Source: Nitrospira sp. CR1.3 (lineage in GTDB: Bacteria > Nitrospirota > Nitrospiria > Nitrospirales > Nitrospiraceae). Taken from it: DNA of 64,000 nucleotides. This document shows positions 53,857 to 62,338 of the stretch, piece after piece. The stretch is taken from assembly GCA_014055525.1 (NCBI GenBank), contig WIAH01000007.1, forward strand, positions 1 through 64,000, read 5' to 3'. Position numbers and translations under genes: made by a program. Every line of letters begins with the position of its first letter. Position 1 is the stretch's first letter. The notes under the pieces were generated by a model. It saw only the letters and a program-made list of their open reading frames with translations, made no database searches and was not told where the DNA came from.

Positions 53857-54447
53857 ATGACACTCTCTTCATCGGTTTTTAGTGTTCTGCTGCTCAGCGG
53901 AGACCCGGATATTCAGTCTCAGTTCAAGCAAGTCTTCAAAGACGCATCCATGACCACCGCAAGGGACGCGGCTGCCTTGCCGAAAGAGGCCGCCAAGCGC
54001 TCATACGACGCCGTGATCGTGGAGTCGAAGGCGGGACAGCATGAGCCCTTCACGGTTTTACCAGGCCACGTCGACCTCACTCATGCCTTGGTCATTACCG
54101 GCACCAGGCCGGCGCTTCGGCGGGCGTCGAAATTCATGCAAATGATGAATCGGCCTAAGAACGGCGCCGGCAACGGACAGGCTGCTCCCTCTCTCGAAGA
54201 TTTCCTCGAGTGGAAGATGGGAGATTTCGTGAAAGGGATGAGGAACGGATCGGGCCGGAATCTCCATCCCATGCTCATTTCCGCAATCGAGCGGCCGCTG
54301 ATAACCAGGGCCCTTCAGGAAACGAAGGGCAACCAGATTCAAGCGGCCGAGTTACTTGGACTGAACCGGAATACGCTGCGGAAGAAGATTCATGAACTCC
54401 ACATTCCGATCAAGCGGGGGCGCGCCGCACGCGTGAGGGAAGCCTAA
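53857..54447 (+). CDS. Fis-type DNA-binding regulator with degenerate receiver-like N-terminus
   Basis: A 196-aa protein. The first 110 residues alternate strands and helices like a response-regulator receiver (VFSVLLLSGDPDIQSQFKQV), but the phosphorylatable aspartate is not in the expected context. The C-terminal segment TRALQETKGNQIQAAELLGL followed by NRNTLRKKI is the Fis/NtrC helix-turn-helix. There is no AAA+ domain. The start at 53857 is chosen because the start of the receiver-like part then falls near residue 6; ribosome site is weak. Followed by an HU gene. Confidence 0.75.
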   Translation: MTLSSSVFSVLLLSGDPDIQSQFKQVFKDASMTTARDAAALPKEAAKRSYDAVIVESKAGQHEPFTVLPGHVDLTHALVITGTRPALRRASKFMQMMNRPKNGAGNGQAAPSLEDFLEWKMGDFVKGMRNGSGRNLHPMLISAIERPLITRALQETKGNQIQAAELLGLNRNTLRKKIHELHIPIKRGRAARVREA

Positions 54448-54525
54448 CCGCTGGTCGGCTTTGAGTGGGCACATGTGCCGGAAGCAAGTCCTTTCAACAA
54501 TCAACCAACAGACAGGAGGAGTACG

Positions 54526-54798
54526 ATGACAAAAGAAGAATTGATCGCGAAAATGGCAGCGTCCGCCGGTATCACCAAGGTGGCTGCGGGAAACGCGCTC
54601 CATGCCTTTACCGGAGCAGTGACCTCATCCCTCAAGAAGGGCCAGCGGGTGTCATTGGTGAATTTCGGCACCTTTACCATTTCACGGCGAAAGGCCCGCC
54701 TCGGTCGTAACCCTAGAACCGGCGAAACGCTCCGTATTCCGGCCGCGAAGGTTCCCAAGTTCTCAGCGGGAAAAGTGTTGAAGTCGGCGGTCCGGTAA
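54526..54798 (+). CDS. HU-family DNA-binding protein
   Basis: A 90-aa histone-like protein. The arm GRNPRTGETLRIPAAKVPKF and core VNFGTFTISRRKAR are those of HU. CAGGAGGAG is 5 bases before the ATG. A second family member (ihfB) lies at 30206, so this is probably the HU homodimer. A terminator follows. Confidence 0.93.
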   Translation: MTKEELIAKMAASAGITKVAAGNALHAFTGAVTSSLKKGQRVSLVNFGTFTISRRKARLGRNPRTGETLRIPAAKVPKFSAGKVLKSAVR

Positions 54799-54834
54799 TC
54801 GCGCTGCACATTCCAGCTGATTCTTTTTTACAAG

Positions 54835-54881
54835 AGAGAAGGCGGTGTGCCTCTCATTCGTGGTGCGCCCCCTTCTCTTTT
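54835..54881 (+). terminator. Intrinsic terminator after the HU gene
   Basis: AGAGAAGG (54835-54842) pairs with CCTTCTCT (54871-54878), extended by internal GC pairs, and is followed by TTTT. It sits about 35 bases past the HU stop and ahead of the tRNA promoter. Confidence 0.7.
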
Positions 54882-54888
54882 GCATTTC

Positions 54889-54913
54889 TTGACACGTCCG
54901 TCGGGGCTATATT
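54889..54913 (+). promoter_or_regulatory. Candidate tRNA-Val promoter
   Basis: A perfect TTGACA (54889-54894) precedes TATATT (54908-54913), but the spacer is only 13 bases; TATTAG with a 15-base spacer is the alternative -10. The tRNA begins 20 bases further on. Confidence 0.4.
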
Positions 54914-54933
54914 AGCATGCGCATCCGGACGAT

Positions 54934-55008
54934 AGGCGCGTAGCTCAGGGGGAGAGCGCTACCTTGACACGGTAGAGGTCGACGGTTCAAGACCGTCCGC
55001 GCCTACCA
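54934..55008 (+). tRNA. tRNA-Val (anticodon GAC)
   Basis: Acceptor AGGCGCG/CGCGCCT, D arm GCTC/GAGC, anticodon stem CTACC/GGTAG with loop TTGACAC giving GAC, T arm GACGG/CCGTC, and an encoded CCA (55006-55008). Confidence 0.95.
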
Positions 55009-55016
55009 CTCGGCTG

Positions 55017-55058
55017 AGGGCATCCGTGTGCCTCTCGGAGGCGGGGTGCCTTTCTTAT
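55017..55058 (+). terminator. Hairpin with T-rich tail between tRNA-Val and thrS
   Basis: GCCTC/GAGGC (55030-55042) with an outer GGCA/TGCC pairing is followed by TTTCTTATTTT. It could end the tRNA transcript or act as a leader attenuator of thrS; the T tail favours termination. Confidence 0.4.
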
Positions 55059-55086
55059 TTTCTGGGGGCTTCTGTTTGTCTAAGCC

Positions 55087-57015
55087 ATGAAAATCACGTT
55101 GAAAGATGGCGCGAGCCTCGATGCAGAAGCGGGCGAAACGGTCAGCGTTGCCCTCTCTGCTTTCGGTGCGATGAGTCCCCAGGTCCTGGCGGCGAAGGTG
55201 AACGGTCAGGTGGTTGATCTTTCGGCGCCCCTGTCGGAGGAGGCGATCGTAGAACCGCTTCGATTTGACAGCACCGAAGGGCGTGATGTGTATCGCCATA
55301 GCAGCACCCATATTATGGCGCAAGCCGTCAAGGAACTGTTTCCGTCCGCCCAATTGACGATCGGTCCGGCTTTGGAAGATAGCTTCTATTACGATTTTGC
55401 CTTCGATCGGCCCTTCACGCCTGAAGACTTGCAGAAAATCGAAGAGCGCGCCGCCGAGATCATCAAGCGCAATCTGATTATTGCCAGGCGAGAATTCACG
55501 AAACAGGAGGCGATCGCCTTCTTTAGGTCCCGGGGCGAAAACTACAAGGTCGAGCTGATTCAGGGTTTTCCTGAAGGGGAGCCCATATCGGCCTATGCAC
55601 AGGGAGATTTTGTCGATCTGTGCCGCGGTCCCCATCTCCCGACGACCGGGCATGTGGGCGCCCTCAAGCTCCTGACGACCGCCGGAGCCTACTGGCGCGG
55701 GGACGAGCGCAATCCGATGCTGCAGCGGATTTACGGAACCTCGTTCCCCTCTCAAGCGGAGTTGGACGCCCACCTCGCGCGACTGGAGGAAATCAAGCGG
55801 CGCGACCACCGCAAGGTGGGGAAGGAACTGGATCTGATCACGATTCAAGATGAGATCGGCCCCGGGCTCGTCCTTTGGCATCCCAAGGGCGCGGCGATCA
55901 GGCTCCTCATCGAAAATTTCTGGCGTGAGCAGCATATCAAGGACGGCTATGAACTGGTCTACTCGCCGCACGTCGCCCGTCTCGATCTCTGGAAAACCAG
56001 CGGCCACGTGGACTACTACCGCGAGAACATGTTCGCCTCCATGAAACTGGAAGGCAGCGAATATCAACTCAAACCGATGAACTGCCCGTACCACATCATG
56101 ATTTACAAGTCGCATCTGCGCAGCTACCGCGATTTGCCCATCCGATACGGCGAACTCGGAACGGTCTATCGTTACGAACGGACCGGAGTGCTCCACGGGC
56201 TCTTGCGCGTGCGCGGATTTACCCAAGACGACGCCCATCTCTTTTGCCGGCCGGACCAGATCGAAACGGAAGTCAGTCGCGTGCTCGATTTTACTTTTTT
56301 CATGCTGAGGACCTTCGGATTCGCCGAGTTCGAAGTATTTCTTTCGACCAAACCGAAAGAATCGGTGGGCGCCGATGAACACTGGACGCTCGCCACAAGT
56401 GCGCTAGAAGCCGCGTTGAAAAATCGCACCATCTCTTACCGCCTCGATCCCGGCGGCGGCGCCTTTTACGGCCCGAAGATCGATATCAAGATCAAAGATG
56501 CCCTGGGCCGGTCTTGGCAGTGCTCGACCGTCCAGGTCGATTTCAACAACCCGGAACGGTTCGAATTGAGCTACATCGGCGAAGACGGCAAGGCACACCA
56601 GCCCATCATGATTCACCGCGCGCTGCTCGGATCGATTGAACGATTCTTCGGGATCTTGATCGAACACTATGGCGGAGCATTCCCGACCTGGCTCGCGCCG
56701 GTTCAAGCCCTCGTCATGGCGATCACGGACAACCAACGCGAATATGTCGCCAAGGTGGTCGCGGAGATGAAGGCGGCCGGATTTCGCGCCGAAGCCGATC
56801 TTCGCAATGAGAAGATCGGACTCAAGATCCGTGAAGCGGAAAAGGCCAAAACGCCGTTCATGTTCGTCGTCGGTGACCGGGAGGTGCAGAGCGGAACGCT
56901 GTCCGTCAGAGGACGGAGCGGAGCCAATCTGGGCAGCATGACCGTTGCAGGAGCGCTTGATCTGCTGAAGGCCGAGGTCGCTCGGACCGGGCAGCAACTT
57001 TCACCCACATCATGA
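55087..57015 (+). CDS. thrS: Threonyl-tRNA synthetase
   Basis: A 642-aa class II synthetase that charges tRNA-Thr and edits misacylated Ser. A TGS domain (1-60) and the editing domain with HSSTHIMAQA and DLCRGPHLPTTG precede the catalytic core: motif 2 VYRYERTGVLHGLLRVRGFT, motif 3 GSIERFFGILIEHYGGAFP, with the zinc ligands in MNCPYHI. The C-terminal anticodon domain follows (WLAPVQALVMAITDNQREY). Length is normal. First gene of thrS-infC-rpmI-rplT. Confidence 0.96.
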   Translation: MKITLKDGASLDAEAGETVSVALSAFGAMSPQVLAAKVNGQVVDLSAPLSEEAIVEPLRFDSTEGRDVYRHSSTHIMAQAVKELFPSAQLTIGPALEDSFYYDFAFDRPFTPEDLQKIEERAAEIIKRNLIIARREFTKQEAIAFFRSRGENYKVELIQGFPEGEPISAYAQGDFVDLCRGPHLPTTGHVGALKLLTTAGAYWRGDERNPMLQRIYGTSFPSQAELDAHLARLEEIKRRDHRKVGKELDLITIQDEIGPGLVLWHPKGAAIRLLIENFWREQHIKDGYELVYSPHVARLDLWKTSGHVDYYRENMFASMKLEGSEYQLKPMNCPYHIMIYKSHLRSYRDLPIRYGELGTVYRYERTGVLHGLLRVRGFTQDDAHLFCRPDQIETEVSRVLDFTFFMLRTFGFAEFEVFLSTKPKESVGADEHWTLATSALEAALKNRTISYRLDPGGGAFYGPKIDIKIKDALGRSWQCSTVQVDFNNPERFELSYIGEDGKAHQPIMIHRALLGSIERFFGILIEHYGGAFPTWLAPVQALVMAITDNQREYVAKVVAEMKAAGFRAEADLRNEKIGLKIREAEKAKTPFMFVVGDREVQSGTLSVRGRSGANLGSMTVAGALDLLKAEVARTGQQLSPTS

Positions 57016-57025
57016 GAGGTGGCCT

Positions 57026-57535
57026 ATCGTCCCCAAACTGCGCGTGAACCGCGAAATTCGAGTTCGTGAAGTCAGAGTGATCGGTCCGGAAGGAGAGCAG
57101 CTCGGTATTCTCGCGACCGCGGAAGCATTTCGGCAGGCGCAGGAAATCGGCTACGACCTGGTGGAGGTCGCCCCAACATCGGTTCCTCCCGTCTGCCGCA
57201 TCATGGACTACGGGAAGTACAAGTATGAATTGAGCAAGAAGGACCATCAGAACCGGCGGCATCAAAAATCCACTCAGGTAAAGGAAATCAAGCTGCGGCC
57301 GAGGACCGACAAACACGACCTTGAAATCAAAGTTCGACAGATCAAGTCATTCTTGGAAGAGGGGAACAAGACCAAGGTGACGCTGACCTACCGGGGACGC
57401 GAAATGGCCAATCAGGAGATGGGTCGCACCGTCATGAATTCGGTGATCGAGCAGCTGTCCGAGACCGGTACGATCGAATATGCACCGCGCATGGAGGGTC
57501 GCAGCCTGATCATGATCGTGGCCCCCAAGAGCTAA
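57026..57535 (+). CDS. infC: Translation initiation factor IF-3, probable ATC start
   Basis: A 169-aa factor that binds the 30S subunit, keeps subunits apart and rejects non-AUG starts. [20 protein letters not shown] and [15 protein letters not shown] are the N-domain; the C-domain has [15 protein letters not shown]. The usual IF-3 leader with the pattern [10 protein letters not shown] is encoded from ATC at 57026, with AGAGGTGG 4 bases before it. The first standard start is GTG at 57044, which has no ribosome site and would cut the leader. IF-3 genes are known for AUU/AUC starts used in autoregulation. Confidence 0.9.
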   Translation: MVPKLRVNREIRVREVRVIGPEGEQLGILATAEAFRQAQEIGYDLVEVAPTSVPPVCRIMDYGKYKYELSKKDHQNRRHQKSTQVKEIKLRPRTDKHDLEIKVRQIKSFLEEGNKTKVTLTYRGREMANQEMGRTVMNSVIEQLSETGTIEYAPRMEGRSLIMIVAPKS

Positions 57536-57573
57536 TTATCGGGCGACAACGATTAACCAAAGGATGCAGAAGC

Positions 57574-57768
57574 ATGAAACTGAAGTCACATAGCGGAGCC
57601 AGCAAGCGATTCCACAAGACCGGCACGGGTAAGTTCGTCAGGAAGAAAGCCGGCAAACGACATATTCTGACGAGCAAAAATCGGGAACGGAAGCGGCGAC
57701 TGAGCGGTTCTGTCGTTGTCGATCCGACGAAGGCAGGCGCTCTGGCGCGCCTGCTGCCGTACAAATGA
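57574..57768 (+). CDS. rpmI: 50S ribosomal protein L35
   Basis: A 64-aa basic protein; [19 protein letters not shown] is the family N-terminus and [14 protein letters not shown] the central motif. Between infC and rplT as in most bacteria. Confidence 0.95.
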   Translation: MKLKSHSGASKRFHKTGTGKFVRKKAGKRHILTSKNRERKRRLSGSVVVDPTKAGALARLLPYK

Positions 57769-57900
57769 TAAAAACGTGATGCGTACCTCGTGAAGCATGG
57801 AGCATTTGCGAGATACGTTGATCAGAAGGTGTGAGGGCGAAACGTCACTCGCAAGAGACACAGCCAAATAACCAACATTAAATGAGAAGGAGCATCGGCC
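57769..57900 (+). other. Leader between rpmI and rplT
   Basis: 132 bases with no gene; AGAAGGAGC precedes the rplT ATG. L20 autoregulates this operon in other bacteria through RNA structures in such leaders, but I could not identify a clear L20-binding fold here. Confidence 0.4.
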
Positions 57901-58269
57901 ATGCCTCGTGTAAAAGGGGGACCGAAAACCAGGGCGAGAAGAAAGAAACGCCTGAAACTGGCGAAGGGACAATACGGCGCCAAAAGCCGGCTGTTCCGGT
58001 CAGCAACCGAATCAGTGGATAAGGGACAGCAGTACGCCTATACCGGGCGGAAGAACCGCAAACGGGATTTCCGCCAGTTATGGATCGCGAGAATCAGCGC
58101 GGCTGTCCGAGCTCATGGGCTCTCCTATGGCCGGTTCATCAACGCGCTGAAAAAGGCGAACGTGCTGTTGGACCGGAAGGTTCTCTCCGATATGGCCATC
58201 AAGGATGCGACAGGATTCGAGCAGCTGATCGGCCTGGCCAAACAGCAGCTGCAACCAGCCGGCGCCTGA
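57901..58269 (+). CDS. rplT: 50S ribosomal protein L20
   Basis: A 122-aa protein. [20 protein letters not shown] and [19 protein letters not shown] are the family segments; its long basic N-terminal helix organises 23S rRNA during assembly. Last gene of the rightward operon. In most bacteria pheS follows directly, but here it is convergent. Confidence 0.96.
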   Translation: MPRVKGGPKTRARRKKRLKLAKGQYGAKSRLFRSATESVDKGQQYAYTGRKNRKRDFRQLWIARISAAVRAHGLSYGRFINALKKANVLLDRKVLSDMAIKDATGFEQLIGLAKQQLQPAGA

Positions 58270-58321
58270 CGCCCCTGATCCGAAACGTATCTGCCTCTGC
58301 ATCGTAGAGGGAAGAAATCGT

Positions 58322-58359
58322 GATACGAGGTGTACTGCGCTGTCTGTACATCTCGTATC
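58322..58359. terminator. Long stem-loop between convergent rplT and pheT
   Basis: GATACGAGGTGTAC (58322-58335) and GTACATCTCGTATC (58346-58359) pair over 14 bases with one G-T pair and a 10-base loop. There is no T run on either side, but position between converging genes suggests a shared transcription end. Confidence 0.5.
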
Positions 58360-58363
58360 GCAT

Positions 58364-60079
58364 CTACCCGGCAAGTTTCGTGAGATCCACTTCGAACGCG
58401 ACGACAGGGACGGTGATTTGCCACCGTTCAAGCACCTCCGGGTGCAATTCCCCGATCACTCCGAGCATCGCCCCATCATCCAGCACAATCTGCCCCGCCC
58501 GTCCTTCCAAGAAGGATGGATGCTGAATCGGCTCCATACTGTAGGTTCGATTGAGATAGTAGAAAAGCGTGTCCAGGCAGGAATGAATCTCGGAAAAGTG
58601 CGCGTCTGCATGGGCCATCAGCGCCCCGATGACCATCACAGTGCGTGAACCAAGTTCGTGCGCGGGATCCGGTTGCGCGACCTCGCCCGCTTCGAAGAGC
58701 CGGTGCGGATAAAACGCGCGGCTCGACGCAGCCTCGACCCGAAGCAAGGAGGGCAGCATCCATTGGCGTAGCGCAGAGAAAGTCTGCGACATGACGTTGT
58801 CGACTTGAACCAGCCTTCCCCACTCCGTTCCATTCAACCGCATGGCATCGCAGAGCAGCTGCGGAGATCCAAGAATGTTCGAGATAATCTCTTGAAAGCC
58901 CATACCCACCATCAGATCTCTCACCCGATCCGATAAGATTTCAATCCGCGAGAGACCTCCGACCGTGAACTGCGAGGGCATGACCGGGGAAAAATCCGCG
59001 AATCCTCGACTGATGGCCACGTCCTCCACCACATCCATGGGATGCATGAGATCGTGACGATAGAGCGGAAGACGCACGGTGATTTCCCCTTTGGCCGTCG
59101 TCACTTCGTAACCGTAAGATTTGAGGGCCTGGCTCACTTCTCGCGCGTCCAAAGGTTGCCCCAGTGCCTGTTCAATGGTGGAAAGCGACAGGGTCCGCGG
59201 CTTTCCCAAATCCTGCGGCGTGACTACCAGTTGCCCCAATTCGGTCTTGGAGGGATATACCACTTGGATGGGTTCGATCGCGGCACCACGGTCGGCAAGA
59301 TTGGCCGCGAGAATATTGAGCGTGAGCATAACCATCGGGAGGTCGGTTCCTGTCACTTCGACGAAGAGTGCGTCATCGTCCACATGCACCTCGCCGATGT
59401 CCCGGCTATTGATGATCGGTGGGAAAGACAGCGCCTGCCCTTTCGCATCACGGAGCAGGGGTACGAGCTCGTGGCCTGCCAGAATTCCTCCGAACTCCAG
59501 ACCTTTGGGATGTACGAGAAGCATCTCGCTCAGCGTCATGACCGTGTCCATGCCCAAGGGAGTAAACTTGGCGCTGTCGGGCTTCACCACTTCGTACGAC
59601 ACGGGAAATTCGATTGCAGGAAGACGATACAAGCCGATCGAGACCGTCCGGCGCTTGCGACCAAAGATATCGGCCAGTTTTTCCTGCGTCTGAATCAGTT
59701 GGGCCAATCCTTCCTGCGTGACTCGGTAGCCAGTCGCCGTACAAGCGGCCACATAGGGCCGGACCTGTTCTGTGCCGGGCCCCACGGTCACCTGCTTGGT
59801 CGGCGGTTTGCGGGGCGAAAGAAAATTGTACGGGGCGGCCATCCCGGCTTGCTTGATGCGGATCTGTCGCGCAATGCCTTCGCAGCACCATAGGTCCGGG
59901 CGGTTGCTGTCTTGAAGTTCGATACGGAACTCGCCAGTTTCGAGATTCTGTCCCTTCAGTTCTCCCTTGACCAACATAAGCCATTCGTCCAGCTGATCAA
60001 GAGTTACGGCTGGCTTGGATTTCGCCGAGCCGGACAGCAGCCCTTCGAGATCCTGTCTGAAGATCGTGATCGTGGGCAT
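58364..60079 (-). CDS. pheT: Phenylalanyl-tRNA synthetase beta subunit, archaeal/eukaryotic type
   Basis: A 571-aa subunit. The typical bacterial PheT is about 800 aa with N-terminal tRNA-binding (OB/EMAP) and C-terminal anticodon-binding (FDX-ACB) domains; both are missing here. B3/B4 editing (about 100-270), B5 and the catalytic-like core remain, in the layout of archaeal enzymes (about 550 aa). SNRPDLWCCEGIARQIRI and YRHDLMHPMDVVEDVAISRG are characteristic of that type. Convergent to rplT, 5 bases after pheS. Confidence 0.9.
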   Translation of the reverse strand: MPTITIFRQDLEGLLSGSAKSKPAVTLDQLDEWLMLVKGELKGQNLETGEFRIELQDSNRPDLWCCEGIARQIRIKQAGMAAPYNFLSPRKPPTKQVTVGPGTEQVRPYVAACTATGYRVTQEGLAQLIQTQEKLADIFGRKRRTVSIGLYRLPAIEFPVSYEVVKPDSAKFTPLGMDTVMTLSEMLLVHPKGLEFGGILAGHELVPLLRDAKGQALSFPPIINSRDIGEVHVDDDALFVEVTGTDLPMVMLTLNILAANLADRGAAIEPIQVVYPSKTELGQLVVTPQDLGKPRTLSLSTIEQALGQPLDAREVSQALKSYGYEVTTAKGEITVRLPLYRHDLMHPMDVVEDVAISRGFADFSPVMPSQFTVGGLSRIEILSDRVRDLMVGMGFQEIISNILGSPQLLCDAMRLNGTEWGRLVQVDNVMSQTFSALRQWMLPSLLRVEAASSRAFYPHRLFEAGEVAQPDPAHELGSRTVMVIGALMAHADAHFSEIHSCLDTLFYYLNRTYSMEPIQHPSFLEGRAGQIVLDDGAMLGVIGELHPEVLERWQITVPVVAFEVDLTKLAG

Positions 60080-60084
60080 GAACG

Positions 60085-61647
60085 TTACACCGCCCCGCGC
60101 GTCGAGCGGATCAGTTCCAGATTGTCGGTGAAGAGTTCGCGAATATCATGAATACCCAGCGCCACCATAGCCATGCGATCGAGCCCGAGCCCCCAGGCAA
60201 TCACCGGAACGTTGACCCCCAGGGGGATCGCCACCTCGGGACGGAACAGACCGGCGCCGCCGAGCTCCATCCAGCCGAGCCGGGGATGCCGGACATGAAG
60301 CTCTACCGATGGCTCGGTAAACGGGAAATAGGCCGGCAGAAATTTCACTTCCTTGGCCTGCGCCACTTCGCGTGCAAAGAGATTCAGCAGGCCGAGCAGA
60401 GTGCGGAAGTTAATGTCTTCGCCCAATACGATTCCTTCAACTTGAAAGAAATCTGTCGCATGGGTTGCATCGACCTGATCGTAACGAAAGCACCGGGCGA
60501 TCGAGAAATACTTCCCGGGGACGAGCGGACCAGAAGCCAACGTATGAGCGGACACCGCGGTTCCCTGACTCCGAAGAACCAATCGGGCGGCGCGTTCGAC
60601 ATCGAAGCGATAGCCCCATCCGGTCGAGCCGGTCTCTCCGCCGTTCTCATGGGTTTGCCGCACGCGTTGGAGAAACGGCTCGGCTAGACTCTTGGCCTGC
60701 TTGGGATCTTTCACAAAGTACACATCATGGATATCACGCGCCGGATGAAACTGCGGCATGAAGAGGGCATCCATGTCCCAAAATTCGGTTTCGACGAGTG
60801 CGCCGCGCATTTCCTGAAATCCCATGCTTACGAGCTTCGTCTTGACGCTATCCAGGAACTCACGATAGGGATGGCGTTTTCCCGGAGCGATTCTGGGAGC
60901 TCTCAGACTGATGGTGTATTTGCGGAATCGCTTCGTTCTCCAGCCGCCTTCCTTGAGCAATTCCGGCGTCAACTGAGAGACTTCCTCCCCTGCGCCCTGG
61001 CGAGACAGTTGTTGAGCGGCGTCCATTCCGGCGGCGGTCAGTTTCAGCAACCGCGTCACCCGGTCATCGACTCGAAACGGCTCTTTGGCATTTCCCCGCT
61101 TGACTGCATGGGTTTGAATAACCCGTTGCTGCGAGTCGGAGAACGCCGTCAGTTCCCGCGGGCCGGCATGAAGTTCTTGTAACAAGCCTCGCATGGTTTC
61201 GGCGGTTGGACTGGGCCTTCCTGTGGACTCCAGGCATCCTCCCTGAACGATCAACAGGGCGCCCTCTTTCTTCAGACAGCCGATGGCTCCGCTTACATCG
61301 GATGGGTCCAGTCCTTCCCGCGATTGTATATCCTGGATAGTCAGACGTTTGCCGGTCGTGGCCGCCTCGCGCGCGACTGACAGTACTCGTTCGATGGGTG
61401 AATATTTCTCGAAATACTGTTCCCCGATTTTAGTCAGCGAGACGATTGGGGTGACGGTTTCTTTTTCAACGGCGAGCAGCGATTTGGCCAGCAGCCATTC
61501 GACCGCCATGCTGATTTGCGAAGCTTCCAACGCCGTCGACTGAGCCAGCTGCTCTGCTTCCAGCAGACCGTCGCTGGTCGACCCAAAGGCCGAAAGGACC
61601 TTGATTTCGAGAGGATGGAGACTGTCGATGAGGGAAGAAATATCCAC
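60085..61647 (-). CDS. pheS: Phenylalanyl-tRNA synthetase alpha subunit, archaeal/eukaryotic type
   Basis: A 520-aa subunit, against about 340 in ordinary bacteria. The N-terminal 200 residues are winged-helix modules (LHPLEIKVLSAFG, SLTKIGEQYF, SREGLDPSDVSGAIGCL) as in archaeal and cytosolic eukaryotic PheS, replacing the bacterial coiled coil. Motif 2 FWDMDALFMPQFHPARDIHD differs from bacterial PheS in the way archaeal ones do. Motif 3 is GLGLDRMAMVALGI. The start is GTG 61647, 10 bases after the rpe stop, with a modest AGG; a further upstream start inside rpe cannot be excluded. Confidence 0.9.
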   Translation of the reverse strand: MDISSLIDSLHPLEIKVLSAFGSTSDGLLEAEQLAQSTALEASQISMAVEWLLAKSLLAVEKETVTPIVSLTKIGEQYFEKYSPIERVLSVAREAATTGKRLTIQDIQSREGLDPSDVSGAIGCLKKEGALLIVQGGCLESTGRPSPTAETMRGLLQELHAGPRELTAFSDSQQRVIQTHAVKRGNAKEPFRVDDRVTRLLKLTAAGMDAAQQLSRQGAGEEVSQLTPELLKEGGWRTKRFRKYTISLRAPRIAPGKRHPYREFLDSVKTKLVSMGFQEMRGALVETEFWDMDALFMPQFHPARDIHDVYFVKDPKQAKSLAEPFLQRVRQTHENGGETGSTGWGYRFDVERAARLVLRSQGTAVSAHTLASGPLVPGKYFSIARCFRYDQVDATHATDFFQVEGIVLGEDINFRTLLGLLNLFAREVAQAKEVKFLPAYFPFTEPSVELHVRHPRLGWMELGGAGLFRPEVAIPLGVNVPVIAWGLGLDRMAMVALGIHDIRELFTDNLELIRSTRGAV

Positions 61648-61657
61648 CCGGGTAAGC

Positions 61658-62338
61658 CTATCGATGAACGGAAGCAGGCTGTCCTGCCGCGCGAAGCGCG
61701 GCGATGGTCGCCGCATAGTCTCGGCTGGAGAAGATCGCCGACCCGGCGACCAGCACATCGGCTCCCGCTGCCACAATCTGCCCTGCGTTGTCGATCTTGA
61801 CTCCGCCGTCCACTTCCAGAAGGGCTCGACTTCCCCTCCGATCGATCATTTGTCGCGCCGCAGCCACCTTCTGCAGACATGAAGAGATGAACGTTTGTCC
61901 GCCGAATCCGGGATTGACCGACATGATCAAGACAAGGTCTACGTCAGGAAGGATTTCCTCCAGAGTGTGCAATGATGTCGCCGGATTCAACGTCACCCCG
62001 GCTTTCACCCCACGCTCCTTGATCGCCTGCACAGTCCGGTGCAGATGCGGACAGGCCTCCACATGCACCGTCAGGTAATTCGCGCCAGCCTCGGCAAAGT
62101 CGGCAATAAACGCGTCGGCGTTCGTCATCATCAGGTGCACATCGAGCGGCAGCTTCGTCACCTTCCGCAGCGATTCTACAATCGGAGGACCGACGGTCAG
62201 ATTCGGAACGAAATGCCCGTCCATCACGTCGACGTGGAGAAGATCCGCGCCACTGCGCTCGACCTGCGCCACTTCCTCGGCCAGGCGCGCGAAATCAGCG
62301 GATAAGATGGAGGGGGCGATCAGAACGGATTTCGCCAT
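61658..62338 (-). CDS. rpe: Ribulose-phosphate 3-epimerase
   Basis: A 226-aa TIM barrel enzyme of the pentose phosphate and Calvin pathways, interconverting ribulose 5-phosphate and xylulose 5-phosphate. Metal and substrate motifs DVMDGHFVPNLT, HLMMTNADAF and SVNPGFGGQ, with catalytic Asp in EVDGGVK. Its ATG overlaps the rsmB stop by one base (TAATG). Confidence 0.96.
   Translation of the reverse strand: MAKSVLIAPSILSADFARLAEEVAQVERSGADLLHVDVMDGHFVPNLTVGPPIVESLRKVTKLPLDVHLMMTNADAFIADFAEAGANYLTVHVEACPHLHRTVQAIKERGVKAGVTLNPATSLHTLEEILPDVDLVLIMSVNPGFGGQTFISSCLQKVAAARQMIDRRGSRALLEVDGGVKIDNAGQIVAAGADVLVAGSAIFSSRDYAATIAALRAAGQPASVHR

Noticed and set aside
55003..56382. 459-codon minus-strand open frame across thrS
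   Set aside because: Antisense to a clear synthetase gene and without any recognisable protein pattern.
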